DNA from: CAVTPU01 sp963736695
GTDB lineage: Bacteria > Actinomycetota > Actinomycetes > Mycobacteriales > Micromonosporaceae
Assembly: GCA_963736695.1 (NCBI GenBank)
Contig: CAVTPU010000004.1
Coordinates: 1,550,001 to 1,614,000 of the forward strand
Reading direction: 5' to 3'
DNA length: 64,000 bases
Shown here: one piece after another, positions 25,001 to 32,944 of the stretch
How positions within the stretch are numbered: position 1 is the stretch's first letter
Layout: the number at the start of each line of letters is the position of its first letter
Notes under the pieces: generated by a model
Told to the model about the DNA's origin: nothing
Seen by the model: only the letters and a program-made list of their open reading frames with translations
The model's database searches: none
Position numbers and translations under genes: made by a program

Positions 25001-28000
25001 AACCGCAGATCGGTCACGCGTACGGCATATCGTGGCACCTCGGCGAGGACCCGTTGCCTGCCGTCGCGGGTGACGATCGCCCGCAGCATGTCGTGTCGCC
25101 GGACCAGGCGGTCGATCGCCTTCTCCAGCCGCTCGATGTCGATCTCGTCGACATCCCACTCCTGATATCCGTGGCAACCGACATCGCCCAGTTCGAGACC
25201 CCCCGCGCGGCCGACCCAATACGCGTGCTGAATGTCGGTGAGCGGGAACGGATCGTGGCGACTGTTGGGATCGGTGGGAACGTCGGGCAGGTGGTCGGCC
25301 CCGGATCGCACGGAGTCGGGCGACTTGCCCGCCCGGCCGATCATCGCGGTCATCTGCTCGACCGTCGGCGCCTCGAACAATGCGCGCAGCGGCAGCGTGA
25401 TCCCGAATTCGGTGGAGATCGACGCCATGAGCTCCATGCCCGACAACGAGTCGCCGCCGAGCTCGAAATAGTTGTCGAGCACCCCGATTCGTTCCCGGTG
25501 CAACACGTGACGCCAGATCGCCGACAATTTCTCCTGCTCGACCGTGCTCGCGGCGACGAATGTCTGCTCGCTGTCCCGGGCCGCGCCGGGAATGGGCAAG
25601 GAACGCCGGTCGACTTTGCCGTTAGGCAACATCGGCAGTGCCTCGAGCATGACGAACAACGCCGGCACCATATAGGCGGGAACCTGTTCGCTCAACAATT
25701 CCCGCAGATCGGCGCTGGTCGGTCTCCGATTTGGCTCTGGTACGACGTAGGCCACCATCCGCCGCTGCCCCGGCTCGACGTCGACGACCATCACAGCGAC
25801 CTGCCGCACAGCGGGGTGGGCCAGCAGTCGTGATGAGATCTCTCCGAGCTCGATGCGATAGCCATTGAGGCTGATCTGTTCATCGGCTCGGCCGAGAATC
25901 TCGATCGTGCCGTCCGGCAAGCGTTTGCCGACGTCACCGGTCGCGACCATCCGTTCCCCTGGCCGCGCGGCGTAGGGATCGGGAATCCACTTCATCGCCG
26001 TCGGGCCGGGCCGATGAAGATAGCCCCCCTGAATCAGCTCTCCACCGACGAAAATTTGGCCGGTCACACCGGTCGGAACGATCCGCAGCTCGCCGTCGAG
26101 CACATAGACCCGCGCCCCGGGCACCGGCAGTCCGACCGGCGCCGTCGCGCTGCGGCGGTCGGCCTCCGGAATCGCCCGTGGCGTGAACCGCCATCCCTGC
26201 GCCTCGTTGAGACACGTGGTCGCGTTGGTGGTCTCCGTCGAACCATAGATGACCACCACCTCGAACGGCACGGTCGCGCTGAGCCATCCGCATCGTTCGC
26301 CGGAGACCATCAACACGCGCATGGCCGTGTCGCGCGGCCAGTCCGCCGCGCACACCCGCTCCGCCAAGGCCTTGGGCAACACCGAGACGGTGATCCGCTG
26401 ATCAACCAACCAGTCCCGAAGCCGAAAGGGCGAACTGACGGTGTTCTCGTGGGCGATGTGGACCGTCGCCCCGATGGTGAGAAAGGGCCACAGCTCGTTG
26501 ACGAAAGAGATCCCGAAACCCGGCGACGATATCCACGTGCCGGAGTCGCCTGAGGTGAGCGAATAGGTGCGTTGTGTCGCGGCCGCGACCATGCGGACGG
26601 CTCGGTGCGTGAACTCCACTCCGCGGGGCTCACCCGTCGATCCGGATGTATAGGCGATCTGGCATCGGGCCTGGGGATGCGCCCACACTGGCGGCTCGTG
26701 GTCACCCGCGCTGGACACAACGTCGGCGTCCCGGTCGACGCAACGGATCTGACCGGCGTAACTCGCGGGGATCGTGGGGAGCAACGCCTCGGAGGTCACG
26801 AGCACGGGGGCCCCGCAGTCATCGAGCATGAAGGCGAGCCGCCGAGGTGGGTGAGCCGGGTCGAGCAGGGCGGCGGCTCCGCCGGCCTTGAGCACACCGA
26901 GGACCGCGATGACCATCTCCACGCACCGCGGCAGGCACACGCCGACGTTGACCTGTGGCCCCACACCGAGTTGGCGGAGATGGTTTGCGAGGGAGTTGGC
27001 CCGACTGTTGACTTCGCCGTAGGTGACTCGCCGTTCGCCGTCGACAAGCGCGACCGCGTCGGGAGTCTGCTCGGCCCGCGCCGCGATCAGCTCGTGCACC
27101 ATGTGCTCGGACTCGAGCCGCATCGGTTCACCTGCCGAGAAGTCGACTATCTCCCGCAGCTGCTCGCCGGCGACGAGCGGGTGCCGACTGACCGCCTCCT
27201 CGGGGCTGGTGAGCATGCCGAGGAGCAGGGTGAAGAGATTGCCCGCGAGCCGCTCGACGGTGGCGCGTTCGAACAGGCTGGTGTCGAAGTCGATGGCTAG
27301 GGCGAGGGTGTCGCCGATCGAACGCATGGTCACGCTGAGATCAAAAGAGCTGACGGCGTGATTGAGTACGACCGCAACCGCGGGGCTGTCCGCGAAGCGG
27401 CACTCGACGGGGTGGCGCACATCGAACGAGAGCTGACACAGCGGACGTCGGCTGAGGTCCCGCTCCGAGTCCAACCGCTCCACCAACATGCCGAACGGCA
27501 CGTGATCGTCGGACGTCTCAACACCACGGGCTTGGTCGAGCAACTCGACGAACGTGGGGTCCGACTCGAAGCGGAAGTGAGCGAGTTCCAGGTCGGATAT
27601 CGGGCCGACCATCGTCGTGGAAGCGCCATGCGGCACACCGACGACCACATCGTCGACACCGGTATATCGGTGCACCAGTGCGGCGAACGCCGCGAGCATC
27701 AGCGGGGCGGCGGCGACCTGATGGGCCTCGCAATATTTCTCGACCTCGTCGGCGACGACCCACGGAACGGTCGCCTCGAACTGGTCGCCGGCGAAGGTGA
27801 GGATGGGAGCGCGCAGCCGGTCGGTCGGCAACTCGATGCCGGCGGGTAGGGCTGCGAAGAGATCGGCCGTCGCCTGAAGGAGGGTCTCGGCCGCTGGGTC
27901 CAGCAGTCGGAGCTGCTCGGCCTGCGCCACATGGCTGAACCCGGCGACAGGGCGCAACGCGGCCGGCACCCCGGTCACCTGTTCGGTATAGAGCGCGGCG

Positions 28001-28446
28001 AGGTCGTGGACCAACGTCGCCAAGGAACACCGGTCGACGATCAGCTGATCCGCCATGAGCAGCATGGCGTGCCGCCCGGAGCCGACCGAACGCACCGACA
28101 GACGCCACAACGGCTCCGTTGTCGCATAGAGCGGGTCCCTGGCTGTGGCCACCGCCCACGGACCCACATCGCTTCCATCGTCGGCGACGAGACGCAATGG
28201 CGTCTCGATGCTGGGCAGCACGCAGGCCTGCGGGGTGCCGTCGACGACCCGAAAAACCGTGCGCAGCGACTCGTGGCGTTCGATGAGCGCGAAGAGTGCC
28301 GCCTGCAGCGCCCCCGTCTTCAGCTCACCGTCGACCGTGATGAGACTGGCGATGGTGAAGACCGGATTTCCCGGGTGCAGCTCCCGCAGAAACCACGTCC
28401 GCTCCTGTTGCTTGGACAGCGAATAGGTCGAGAACAACACACTCAC
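22084..28446 (-). CDS. NRPS: degenerate C-A-T-Cy-A-T
   Basis: 2120 aa, six domains. C domain (1-430): HHxxxDG is replaced by D133-Q134-xxx-D138-R139, so the catalytic His is lost. A1 (about 450-960): AYTSGSTGEPRG present, but F644-G645-I646-S647 stands where FDxS is expected. T1 serine is S1000 (LGGDSL). Cy domain (about 1045-1480): D1198-xxxx-D1203 in FDLLIFDARS marks heterocyclisation. A2 (about 1530-2010): FDLSVWD with D1710, then TVWNSAPALF, MLSGDWIP and SLGGATEGSIWS, giving a code close to cysteine. T2 serine is S2066. There is no release domain. It overlaps the tautomerase and A-T-TE genes by 4 bp each. Confidence 0.93.
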   Translation of the reverse strand: MSVLFSTYSLSKQQERTWFLRELHPGNPVFTIASLITVDGELKTGALQAALFALIERHESLRTVFRVVDGTPQACVLPSIETPLRLVADDGSDVGPWAVATARDPLYATTEPLWRLSVRSVGSGRHAMLLMADQLIVDRCSLATLVHDLAALYTEQVTGVPAALRPVAGFSHVAQAEQLRLLDPAAETLLQATADLFAALPAGIELPTDRLRAPILTFAGDQFEATVPWVVADEVEKYCEAHQVAAAPLMLAAFAALVHRYTGVDDVVVGVPHGASTTMVGPISDLELAHFRFESDPTFVELLDQARGVETSDDHVPFGMLVERLDSERDLSRRPLCQLSFDVRHPVECRFADSPAVAVVLNHAVSSFDLSVTMRSIGDTLALAIDFDTSLFERATVERLAGNLFTLLLGMLTSPEEAVSRHPLVAGEQLREIVDFSAGEPMRLESEHMVHELIAARAEQTPDAVALVDGERRVTYGEVNSRANSLANHLRQLGVGPQVNVGVCLPRCVEMVIAVLGVLKAGGAAALLDPAHPPRRLAFMLDDCGAPVLVTSEALLPTIPASYAGQIRCVDRDADVVSSAGDHEPPVWAHPQARCQIAYTSGSTGEPRGVEFTHRAVRMVAAATQRTYSLTSGDSGTWISSPGFGISFVNELWPFLTIGATVHIAHENTVSSPFRLRDWLVDQRITVSVLPKALAERVCAADWPRDTAMRVLMVSGERCGWLSATVPFEVVVIYGSTETTNATTCLNEAQGWRFTPRAIPEADRRSATAPVGLPVPGARVYVLDGELRIVPTGVTGQIFVGGELIQGGYLHRPGPTAMKWIPDPYAARPGERMVATGDVGKRLPDGTIEILGRADEQISLNGYRIELGEISSRLLAHPAVRQVAVMVVDVEPGQRRMVAYVVPEPNRRPTSADLRELLSEQVPAYMVPALFVMLEALPMLPNGKVDRRSLPIPGAARDSEQTFVAASTVEQEKLSAIWRHVLHRERIGVLDNYFELGGDSLSGMELMASISTEFGITLPLRALFEAPTVEQMTAMIGRAGKSPDSVRSGADHLPDVPTDPNSRHDPFPLTDIQHAYWVGRAGGLELGDVGCHGYQEWDVDEIDIERLEKAIDRLVRRHDMLRAIVTRDGRQRVLAEVPRYAVRVTDLRLLPRQQREQNLARLRDELSHEVLSSDEWPLFQVRVSLTEGDRARIHISFDLLIFDARSARVFTQELTELYHDPDRALPELTLSFRDYVLAERAAQQDSPAYLASARYWLERLDELPPAPALPYRQSMAAVRDPRFVRHDGRLEPPVWQRLRQAAAKAGITPSALLLAAYAEVLAMWSTQDRFTINLTLFNRPPLHPQLNDILGDFTSGLLHAVDGGGPTFADRARSVQEQLWRDLEHRFVSSVQVMRDLNRRQQASAPRAAMPVVFSSLVGVPRMEWGNLGTYAFGVTQTPQVALDLQVMEVDGGLDFAWDAVAQLFPDGMIGEMAAACGQLLHRLADSPDVWQASRPVPLPADQVAVRDRVNSTERPLPVGLLHEALVDQFSRRPAAPAIICAGRTMTFGELDRVSAAIAQRLGEIGVAPDRLVAVLMRKGWEQIAAVVGVLRAGAAYLPIDPALPAERINYLVGNGEVAAVLTQAEHDASIGAVPTIVVDDGLKAPAEPIVAVVEPNHLAYVIYTSGSTGEPKGVMIEHHAALNTVLDINQRFDIGPSDRVLAVSSLSFDLSVWDIFGVLGAGGALVMPPASENPDPRTWVDLMADNEVTVWNSAPALFQIVSEYCRGRGERLSPSLRTVMLSGDWIPPSTVDHVRDLTAGSATLISLGGATEGSIWSIAHVVGPQRPDWVSVPYGLPLANQRWHVLDDRLAPRPDWVTGGLYIAGRGLARGYWRDEQKTDARFVPHPVTGERLYRTGDLGRYRPGGELEILGREDFQVKILGHRVELGEIESALDSHPDVAASCVVAIGEHRSALRLVAHFVAEAGAAPSGEELRAHLAGRLLADIVPARYHRLDALPLTANGKVDRASLVAFGDPLAVAAASAPPTSTAPASRTEELLLKVAMEVLDGTPIAPGDNFFTIGGDSLRAIAVINAAAEVGIDVPVELFFQNPTMGALAAEVEALAGASQPVVHDLRSEAV

Positions 28447-28631
28447 CGCCCGTCTGACATGAGGCGACCCGCACGTGCGAACTCATCGGTTCTCATGTCG
28501 ACGAAGTGCACACGAACCTCCTCGGGTTTTGATCCGAAACATTCCATGGCGAGTTCGGTCACTCGGGCGGCGAATTCGCGGCGTTGATCGACCGTCCGAC
28601 CTTCGAGCGTGAGAACCGTGATAAATGGCAT
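28443..28631 (-). CDS. Tautomerase (4-OT-like)
   Basis: 62 aa. It starts MPFITV, giving the N-terminal catalytic proline after Met removal, and continues with EGRTVDQRREFAARVTELAMECF and VRVHFVDM, the beta-alpha-beta fold of 4-oxalocrotonate tautomerases. Pro-1 acts as the general base for keto-enol shifts or, in some members, for decarboxylation or dehalogenation. It overlaps the NRPS start by 4 bp (ATGA), so it is coupled to NRPS translation. Its substrate in the pathway is unknown. Confidence 0.85.
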   Translation of the reverse strand: MPFITVLTLEGRTVDQRREFAARVTELAMECFGSKPEEVRVHFVDMRTDEFARAGRLMSDGR

Positions 28632-28710
28632 CTGCTCTCCTTAGAAATCACCGCTGGCTCCCGGCGCGCGCGGTCGGTTCACGTGCCGACGTGGCGGCGC
28701 GAGGCGGGGG

Positions 28711-29727
28711 TTAGTGGAAGGCGTTCGCGACGCTCTCAATGAACTGGCTGATCATCGCGGTCTGGTCCGGCACGCCATAGAGCACCAACGACGCCCGGTC
28801 GACTCCGAGGTCGCTCAATTGGCGAAGCCGCTCCACGCATCGCTCTGGCGGCCCATAGATGGCGAACGAATCGACCAGTTCGTTGGAGAGCTCAGCCGCG
28901 TGGGGGGCTCCCACCACCTCGTGTTGGTCCCACTCGTAGCGCTGCGCCAACAACGCCATCTCCGCGACCACCGACGGGGCCATCACGGCGCGCAGCGCGC
29001 GACCGGCGTCCGTGTCGCGACGAAGCGCGGACTTCCAGAGGAAATAGGCAGACGTCGCAGCATAGGAGCGGACATATTCGCGGGCGTGATCGGCATCCTG
29101 GTGCACGAAGACCGCGCCTCGGCTCCACACTTCGAGATCGGTGAGCCGACGACCGACGGACGCCGCTCCTTCGGCGACCTGCGCCCGTTTCCACGCCACG
29201 ATCTCGGGAGCGAAGCCAGGAAGGAAGACACCATCGGCGATGCGCCCGGCGAGCTGGCAGCTGCGGGCGCCGTGTGTGCCGAGCAGCACCGGGATGTCAC
29301 GGCGCGCCCACTCCGATCGCATCGCCAAGCCCTGCCACGAGGTGGGTTTCCCGGCGGTGAAGTCACGAAAGAACGACACATATTCCGCGAGCTCGCTGAG
29401 CGGGCGGGGGCTTCGACCGACCATCGCGACGGCACTGCCGCCGGCGCCGATCCCGAGGAATGCCCGCCCGGGCGCGATCTCGTCGACGGTGGCGATGGCG
29501 TTGGCGAGAACGGCGGCGTGGCGCGTATAGGGGTTGGTGACCGCGTGGCCGATGCGAATCGTGGTGGTCTGCGCCGCCGCCAAACCCATCATGACCGTGG
29601 AGTCGCGGCAGAGGTTCTGCGACTCGATGAACGTGCAGTGTTCGAAGCCGAGTTCGTCGGCGTGTTGGGCGAGCCGCGCCGCCTGACGCGCGTTCAACGT
29701 TCGGCCGATTCCAATGCCGAATTTCAC
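28711..29727 (-). CDS. LLM-class flavin oxidoreductase (F420 type)
   Basis: 338 aa luciferase-like TIM-barrel. KFGIGIGRTLNARQAARLAQHADELGF, then IRIGHAVTNPYTRHAAVLANAIATVDEIAPGRAFLGIGAGGSAV match F420-dependent reductases related to methylene-tetrahydromethanopterin reductase; FMN is the alternative. It would reduce or oxygenate a pathway intermediate. It is the first gene of the leftward NRPS operon and lies downstream of a good promoter. Confidence 0.9.
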   Translation of the reverse strand: MKFGIGIGRTLNARQAARLAQHADELGFEHCTFIESQNLCRDSTVMMGLAAAQTTTIRIGHAVTNPYTRHAAVLANAIATVDEIAPGRAFLGIGAGGSAVAMVGRSPRPLSELAEYVSFFRDFTAGKPTSWQGLAMRSEWARRDIPVLLGTHGARSCQLAGRIADGVFLPGFAPEIVAWKRAQVAEGAASVGRRLTDLEVWSRGAVFVHQDADHAREYVRSYAATSAYFLWKSALRRDTDAGRALRAVMAPSVVAEMALLAQRYEWDQHEVVGAPHAAELSNELVDSFAIYGPPERCVERLRQLSDLGVDRASLVLYGVPDQTAMISQFIESVANAFH

Positions 29728-29838
29728 GTGTTACCTCCGACTGATGGGGTCGGCCGAATTCGCTGATCGGCGACAATGGAGAATCGAATAGTTGAAGCGA
29801 CTTTCACGCATAACGGCAGCATTGTCATGCCCTCGCCA

Positions 29839-29867
29839 AACCTACGATTTGCCATCGATATTCGCAA
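29839..29867 (-). promoter_or_regulatory. Promoter of the leftward NRPS operon
   Basis: On the minus strand TTGCGA (29867-29862), a 17-bp spacer and TAGGTT (29844-29839) fit sigma-A/HrdB-type hexamers. It lies in a 158-bp AT-richer gap upstream of the LLM gene and would drive the run of genes down to 15583. Confidence 0.6.
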
Positions 29868-29885
29868 GGACATCAATGGTCATGG

Positions 29886-31082
29886 CTAGATTCCGATCAC
29901 ACTGTTGACCAGATATGGGCTGGTAAACGACGTACTCTCGCCTGTTTTTCGACCACGAACCGGGAATAACCGAGCCGACAAGGGCTTGTTCCAACGCACC
30001 GCCAGTGCGGCCACATCAAGCATCAATCGCTCGATCTCGACGACGTCGATGTCGCCGGGGAGCGGCACGGTGTCCAATCCCGTTCCACACACAGCCGAAT
30101 AGGCCAATAACTGAGCGCTGGTGACGCGTCTCTCCGCCCACCGACGGGCGAGAACGACGTCCTCCAGCACGGGCAGCATAAGGCCGCTGAAGCCACACCG
30201 GTCAACCCGTGCGGCGCGCACGCCAGCGGTGATGGCGCCGATCGCGGCCAGTGTGCCGGGCTCGCCGAACGGGGCTCCGCTGATGGACTCGATCGCCGCG
30301 CCGATGCTCCCGGCGGGCGTGGGCGCGGGCGCCGGAGACAGGTCTACTCCGCCGAATCGCAGACCGTTCGTTGCACAGAACCGCCGCGACGCGGCCGCGA
30401 TCGGGCCGGCGGCAAGCTCCAGCGCCCGAGCGACGGTCGCGGAAGCCGACGCCCACCGCGCCGCACCCGTCTCCGCCAAGGCCGCCCGCACCACACCAGC
30501 GCTCTGCAGTCCGACACTGAGTGCGTCAGGCCCGTTGTGATAGGCCGCCGGGAAAAACGGGGCACCCGGACCGACACACGCCAGCATCGCGAACCGAAAG
30601 TTGCCGAGACCCTCGGCGGTGCCGAGTCCTAGGCGACGAATCGTTCGCGCCACGGGGCCGGCCGCCTCATATCGCACACCGTCCACCGAGTTGGCCATGA
30701 GAACCGAGCAACTGAGCGCGTCGGCCCCGATGAGAAGATCGGGGATGAGGTCGATCCGATCGAGTGGAGACCCCGGCCTCGCCGCGTCGGCCGGCCCCAG
30801 TGAACAGTGGTCGATGCCTGCCTGCGCCAACCACCGAGCCAGCCTGCCGGTGTAGTCGGCGATCTCGCCCCCGGTGGCGTCAGACAGGTCGTCGAAGACC
30901 GGCCTGGTGGAGATCCGGATGGTCTGCGTGTCATAACCCCCCGAACGCAGGTGTTCGCCGCACCGGTGCGCCAAGGACGCGGCCCGAACCACGTCCGCCT
31001 CGGAGAGTGGGTGGGGGGCGGCCACCCCAACGGTGACCGCCCGCACCGCCGGCTGTCCCGCCGGCGAGACGTCAGAGGACAT
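29886..31082 (-). CDS. DUF711 (UPF0210) family protein
   Basis: 398 aa. The sequence VRAVTVGVAAPHPLSEADVVRA, then DGVRYEAAGPVARTIRRLG, GLGNFRFAMLACVGPGAPFFPAAYH, FGGVDLSPAPAPTPAGSIGAAIE and GFSGLMLPVLEDVVLARRWAE follow DUF711, whose known structure resembles pyruvate-formate-lyase-type barrels without a proven reaction. It is slightly shorter than usual. The start overlaps the asnB stop by 11 bp, so the two are translated together. Its place between an amide-forming enzyme and a flavin oxidoreductase suggests a pathway role, which is not predictable from sequence. Confidence 0.82.
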   Translation of the reverse strand: MSSDVSPAGQPAVRAVTVGVAAPHPLSEADVVRAASLAHRCGEHLRSGGYDTQTIRISTRPVFDDLSDATGGEIADYTGRLARWLAQAGIDHCSLGPADAARPGSPLDRIDLIPDLLIGADALSCSVLMANSVDGVRYEAAGPVARTIRRLGLGTAEGLGNFRFAMLACVGPGAPFFPAAYHNGPDALSVGLQSAGVVRAALAETGAARWASASATVARALELAAGPIAAASRRFCATNGLRFGGVDLSPAPAPTPAGSIGAAIESISGAPFGEPGTLAAIGAITAGVRAARVDRCGFSGLMLPVLEDVVLARRWAERRVTSAQLLAYSAVCGTGLDTVPLPGDIDVVEIERLMLDVAALAVRWNKPLSARLFPVRGRKTGESTSFTSPYLVNSVIGI

Positions 31083-32910
31083 CGACGTCGACCGTCGGCC
31101 GATAGACGTCCAACCAGATCGCCAGATCCAAGGTCCGTTCGAGACCGAGGCGGGTGAGCTTGTCTACCCCGGCGGGATCCCGGCGGGTCACGCCCGTGAG
31201 CCACTCGCGATCGACGAGGCCCAAGACATCGTGATTGGCGGCGAGCAGATCCATGGCCTGCCGCTGCAACGCCTGGGCATAGCTTGGGTCCTGAGTGGAC
31301 GGATAGGCGGCCTTTGGCCGGTCCACGACCGACGCGGGCAACGCGTCACGCACCGCCCCGCGAAGCAGACTCTTCTCTCGACCGTCATAGTTCTTCAACG
31401 CCCACGGCGCGTTGTAGACATACTCCACCAGTCGGTGGTCACCGAAGGGCACCCGGACCTCAAGCCCCACCGCCATGCTCAGCCGGTCTTTGCGTTCCAA
31501 CAGGAAGCGCACGAAGCGGGTCAGGTGCAGGTGACTCATCACGCGCATGCGATGCTCGCCGGCGTCCTCGCTGTCGAGCCGCCCAACGGCGGCGGCGGCG
31601 CTCGCGTAGCCGTCTGCTCGATAGGTGTCCAGATCGAGCACCTTCAGAAGCGACTGCCGAAGGCCGGTGCCGTCTTTGTCCAGCGGCCCCGCGTTGATAG
31701 CGATCCAGGGGAACTCCGGCATCCGGGCGATCTCCGGGTCGTGGAACTGTCGGTAGCCGCCGAAGAGCTCGTCGGCCACCTCGCCAGACAACGCGACAGT
31801 GGACCGCTCCCGGATCGCCCGGAATAGCAGATAGAGCGAGAAGTCCATCTCGCCGAAACCCACCGGCATGTCCCGCGCCACGAGCGCAGCCCGCCGAATC
31901 TCGGGGTCTGCCAACGCGGTGGAGTCGAGCACGATGTTGGCATGGTCGGAGCCGGTGTGGTCGGCGACCGCCCGCACATAAGGCGCGTCCGGTGTGCTTC
32001 GCAGGTCGTCGGGCAGGAACGACTCCGTGCGCCCGACGAAGTCCACGGAGAAGCTGCGCACCCGCTCGGAACCCAACGCCGACGCGGCCAGAGCCGTCAA
32101 CGCCGACGAGTCGAGCCCGCCGGAGAGCAGCACGCACTGGGGCACGTCGGCGACGAGCTGGCGGGCGACCGTGTCGTCGAGAAGCTCGCGGACTCTGTGG
32201 AGCGTGGTCGTCAGATCGTCACGGTGGTCGCGGGCCTCCAGCCTCCAGTAGCGACGCTCACGCAGACCCCCCTCGTCGACGACGACGACGGTGCCCGGCT
32301 CGACCTGGTTCATTCCCGACCACATCGCGTGCCGGGGCGTCATGATGAACGCCAGCCACTCCCGCAGACCGTCGGCGTCGACGACCCGAGGCGCGGCCGG
32401 ATTGGCGAGAATCGCCTTGGCCTCGGAACCGAAGAGCACACCGTCGCCGGTCCGCATGAAATACAGGGGTTTGATTCCGAGTCGGTCGCGCACCAACACG
32501 AGCCGCGACACCCGCGCGTCCCAGATCGCGAACGAGAACATGCCGTTGAGTCGGTCCACCACGGCGTCGCCCCACTGCAGATAACCCCGCAGAATCACCT
32601 CCGTGTCGCTGGAGGTGCGAAAACGCTGCCCGGCGGCTGCCAGCTCGGCGCGCAACTCGACGAAGTTATAGATCTCGCCCGCGAAGATCAGCACCACCTC
32701 ACCGTCCGGTGTCGACGCGGACATCGGTTGTGCCCCGCCGACCAGGTCGATGACGGAGAGGCGGCGGTGGCCGAGCGCCGCGTGGCGGTCGACCCAGACG
32801 CCACACGCGTCCGGGCCACGGCACGCCATCGTCTCGGTCATCGCCGCGATCACGTCGCGTTCAGTGGTGAGGTCACGATCGAACGCGACCCAACCGGTGA
32901 TTCCACACAT
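31072..32910 (-). CDS. asnB: Asparagine synthetase (glutamine-hydrolysing) family
   Basis: 612 aa. It starts MCGITGWVAF, exposing the glutaminase Cys2. The Ntn half has RGPDACGVW, GHRRLSVIDL and FAGEIYNF. The synthetase half has LLSGGLDSSAL (pyrophosphate loop), LSGEVADELFGGY and RVPFGDHRLVEYVY. It makes amides from carboxylates with Gln and ATP. Inside this cluster it is more likely a tailoring amide-forming enzyme than the housekeeping AsnB. The start at 32910 follows GGAG; an ATG two codons upstream is possible. Confidence 0.9.
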   Translation of the reverse strand: MCGITGWVAFDRDLTTERDVIAAMTETMACRGPDACGVWVDRHAALGHRRLSVIDLVGGAQPMSASTPDGEVVLIFAGEIYNFVELRAELAAAGQRFRTSSDTEVILRGYLQWGDAVVDRLNGMFSFAIWDARVSRLVLVRDRLGIKPLYFMRTGDGVLFGSEAKAILANPAAPRVVDADGLREWLAFIMTPRHAMWSGMNQVEPGTVVVVDEGGLRERRYWRLEARDHRDDLTTTLHRVRELLDDTVARQLVADVPQCVLLSGGLDSSALTALAASALGSERVRSFSVDFVGRTESFLPDDLRSTPDAPYVRAVADHTGSDHANIVLDSTALADPEIRRAALVARDMPVGFGEMDFSLYLLFRAIRERSTVALSGEVADELFGGYRQFHDPEIARMPEFPWIAINAGPLDKDGTGLRQSLLKVLDLDTYRADGYASAAAAVGRLDSEDAGEHRMRVMSHLHLTRFVRFLLERKDRLSMAVGLEVRVPFGDHRLVEYVYNAPWALKNYDGREKSLLRGAVRDALPASVVDRPKAAYPSTQDPSYAQALQRQAMDLLAANHDVLGLVDREWLTGVTRRDPAGVDKLTRLGLERTLDLAIWLDVYRPTVDVDVL

Positions 32911-32944
32911 GCGCATCTCCTTGACGTGGTTGTCGGCTCGCTCA

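Noticed and set aside
19526..25833. Long open frames on the plus strand opposite the NRPS genes (up to about 670 aa)
   Set aside because: Arginine- and proline-rich frames antisense to well-supported NRPS domains; typical high-GC shadows.
32906..32916. ATGCGCAT at the asnB start as a copy of the mbtH operator
   Set aside because: Only one half unit, and it overlaps the ribosome-binding/start region; chance is a sufficient explanation.
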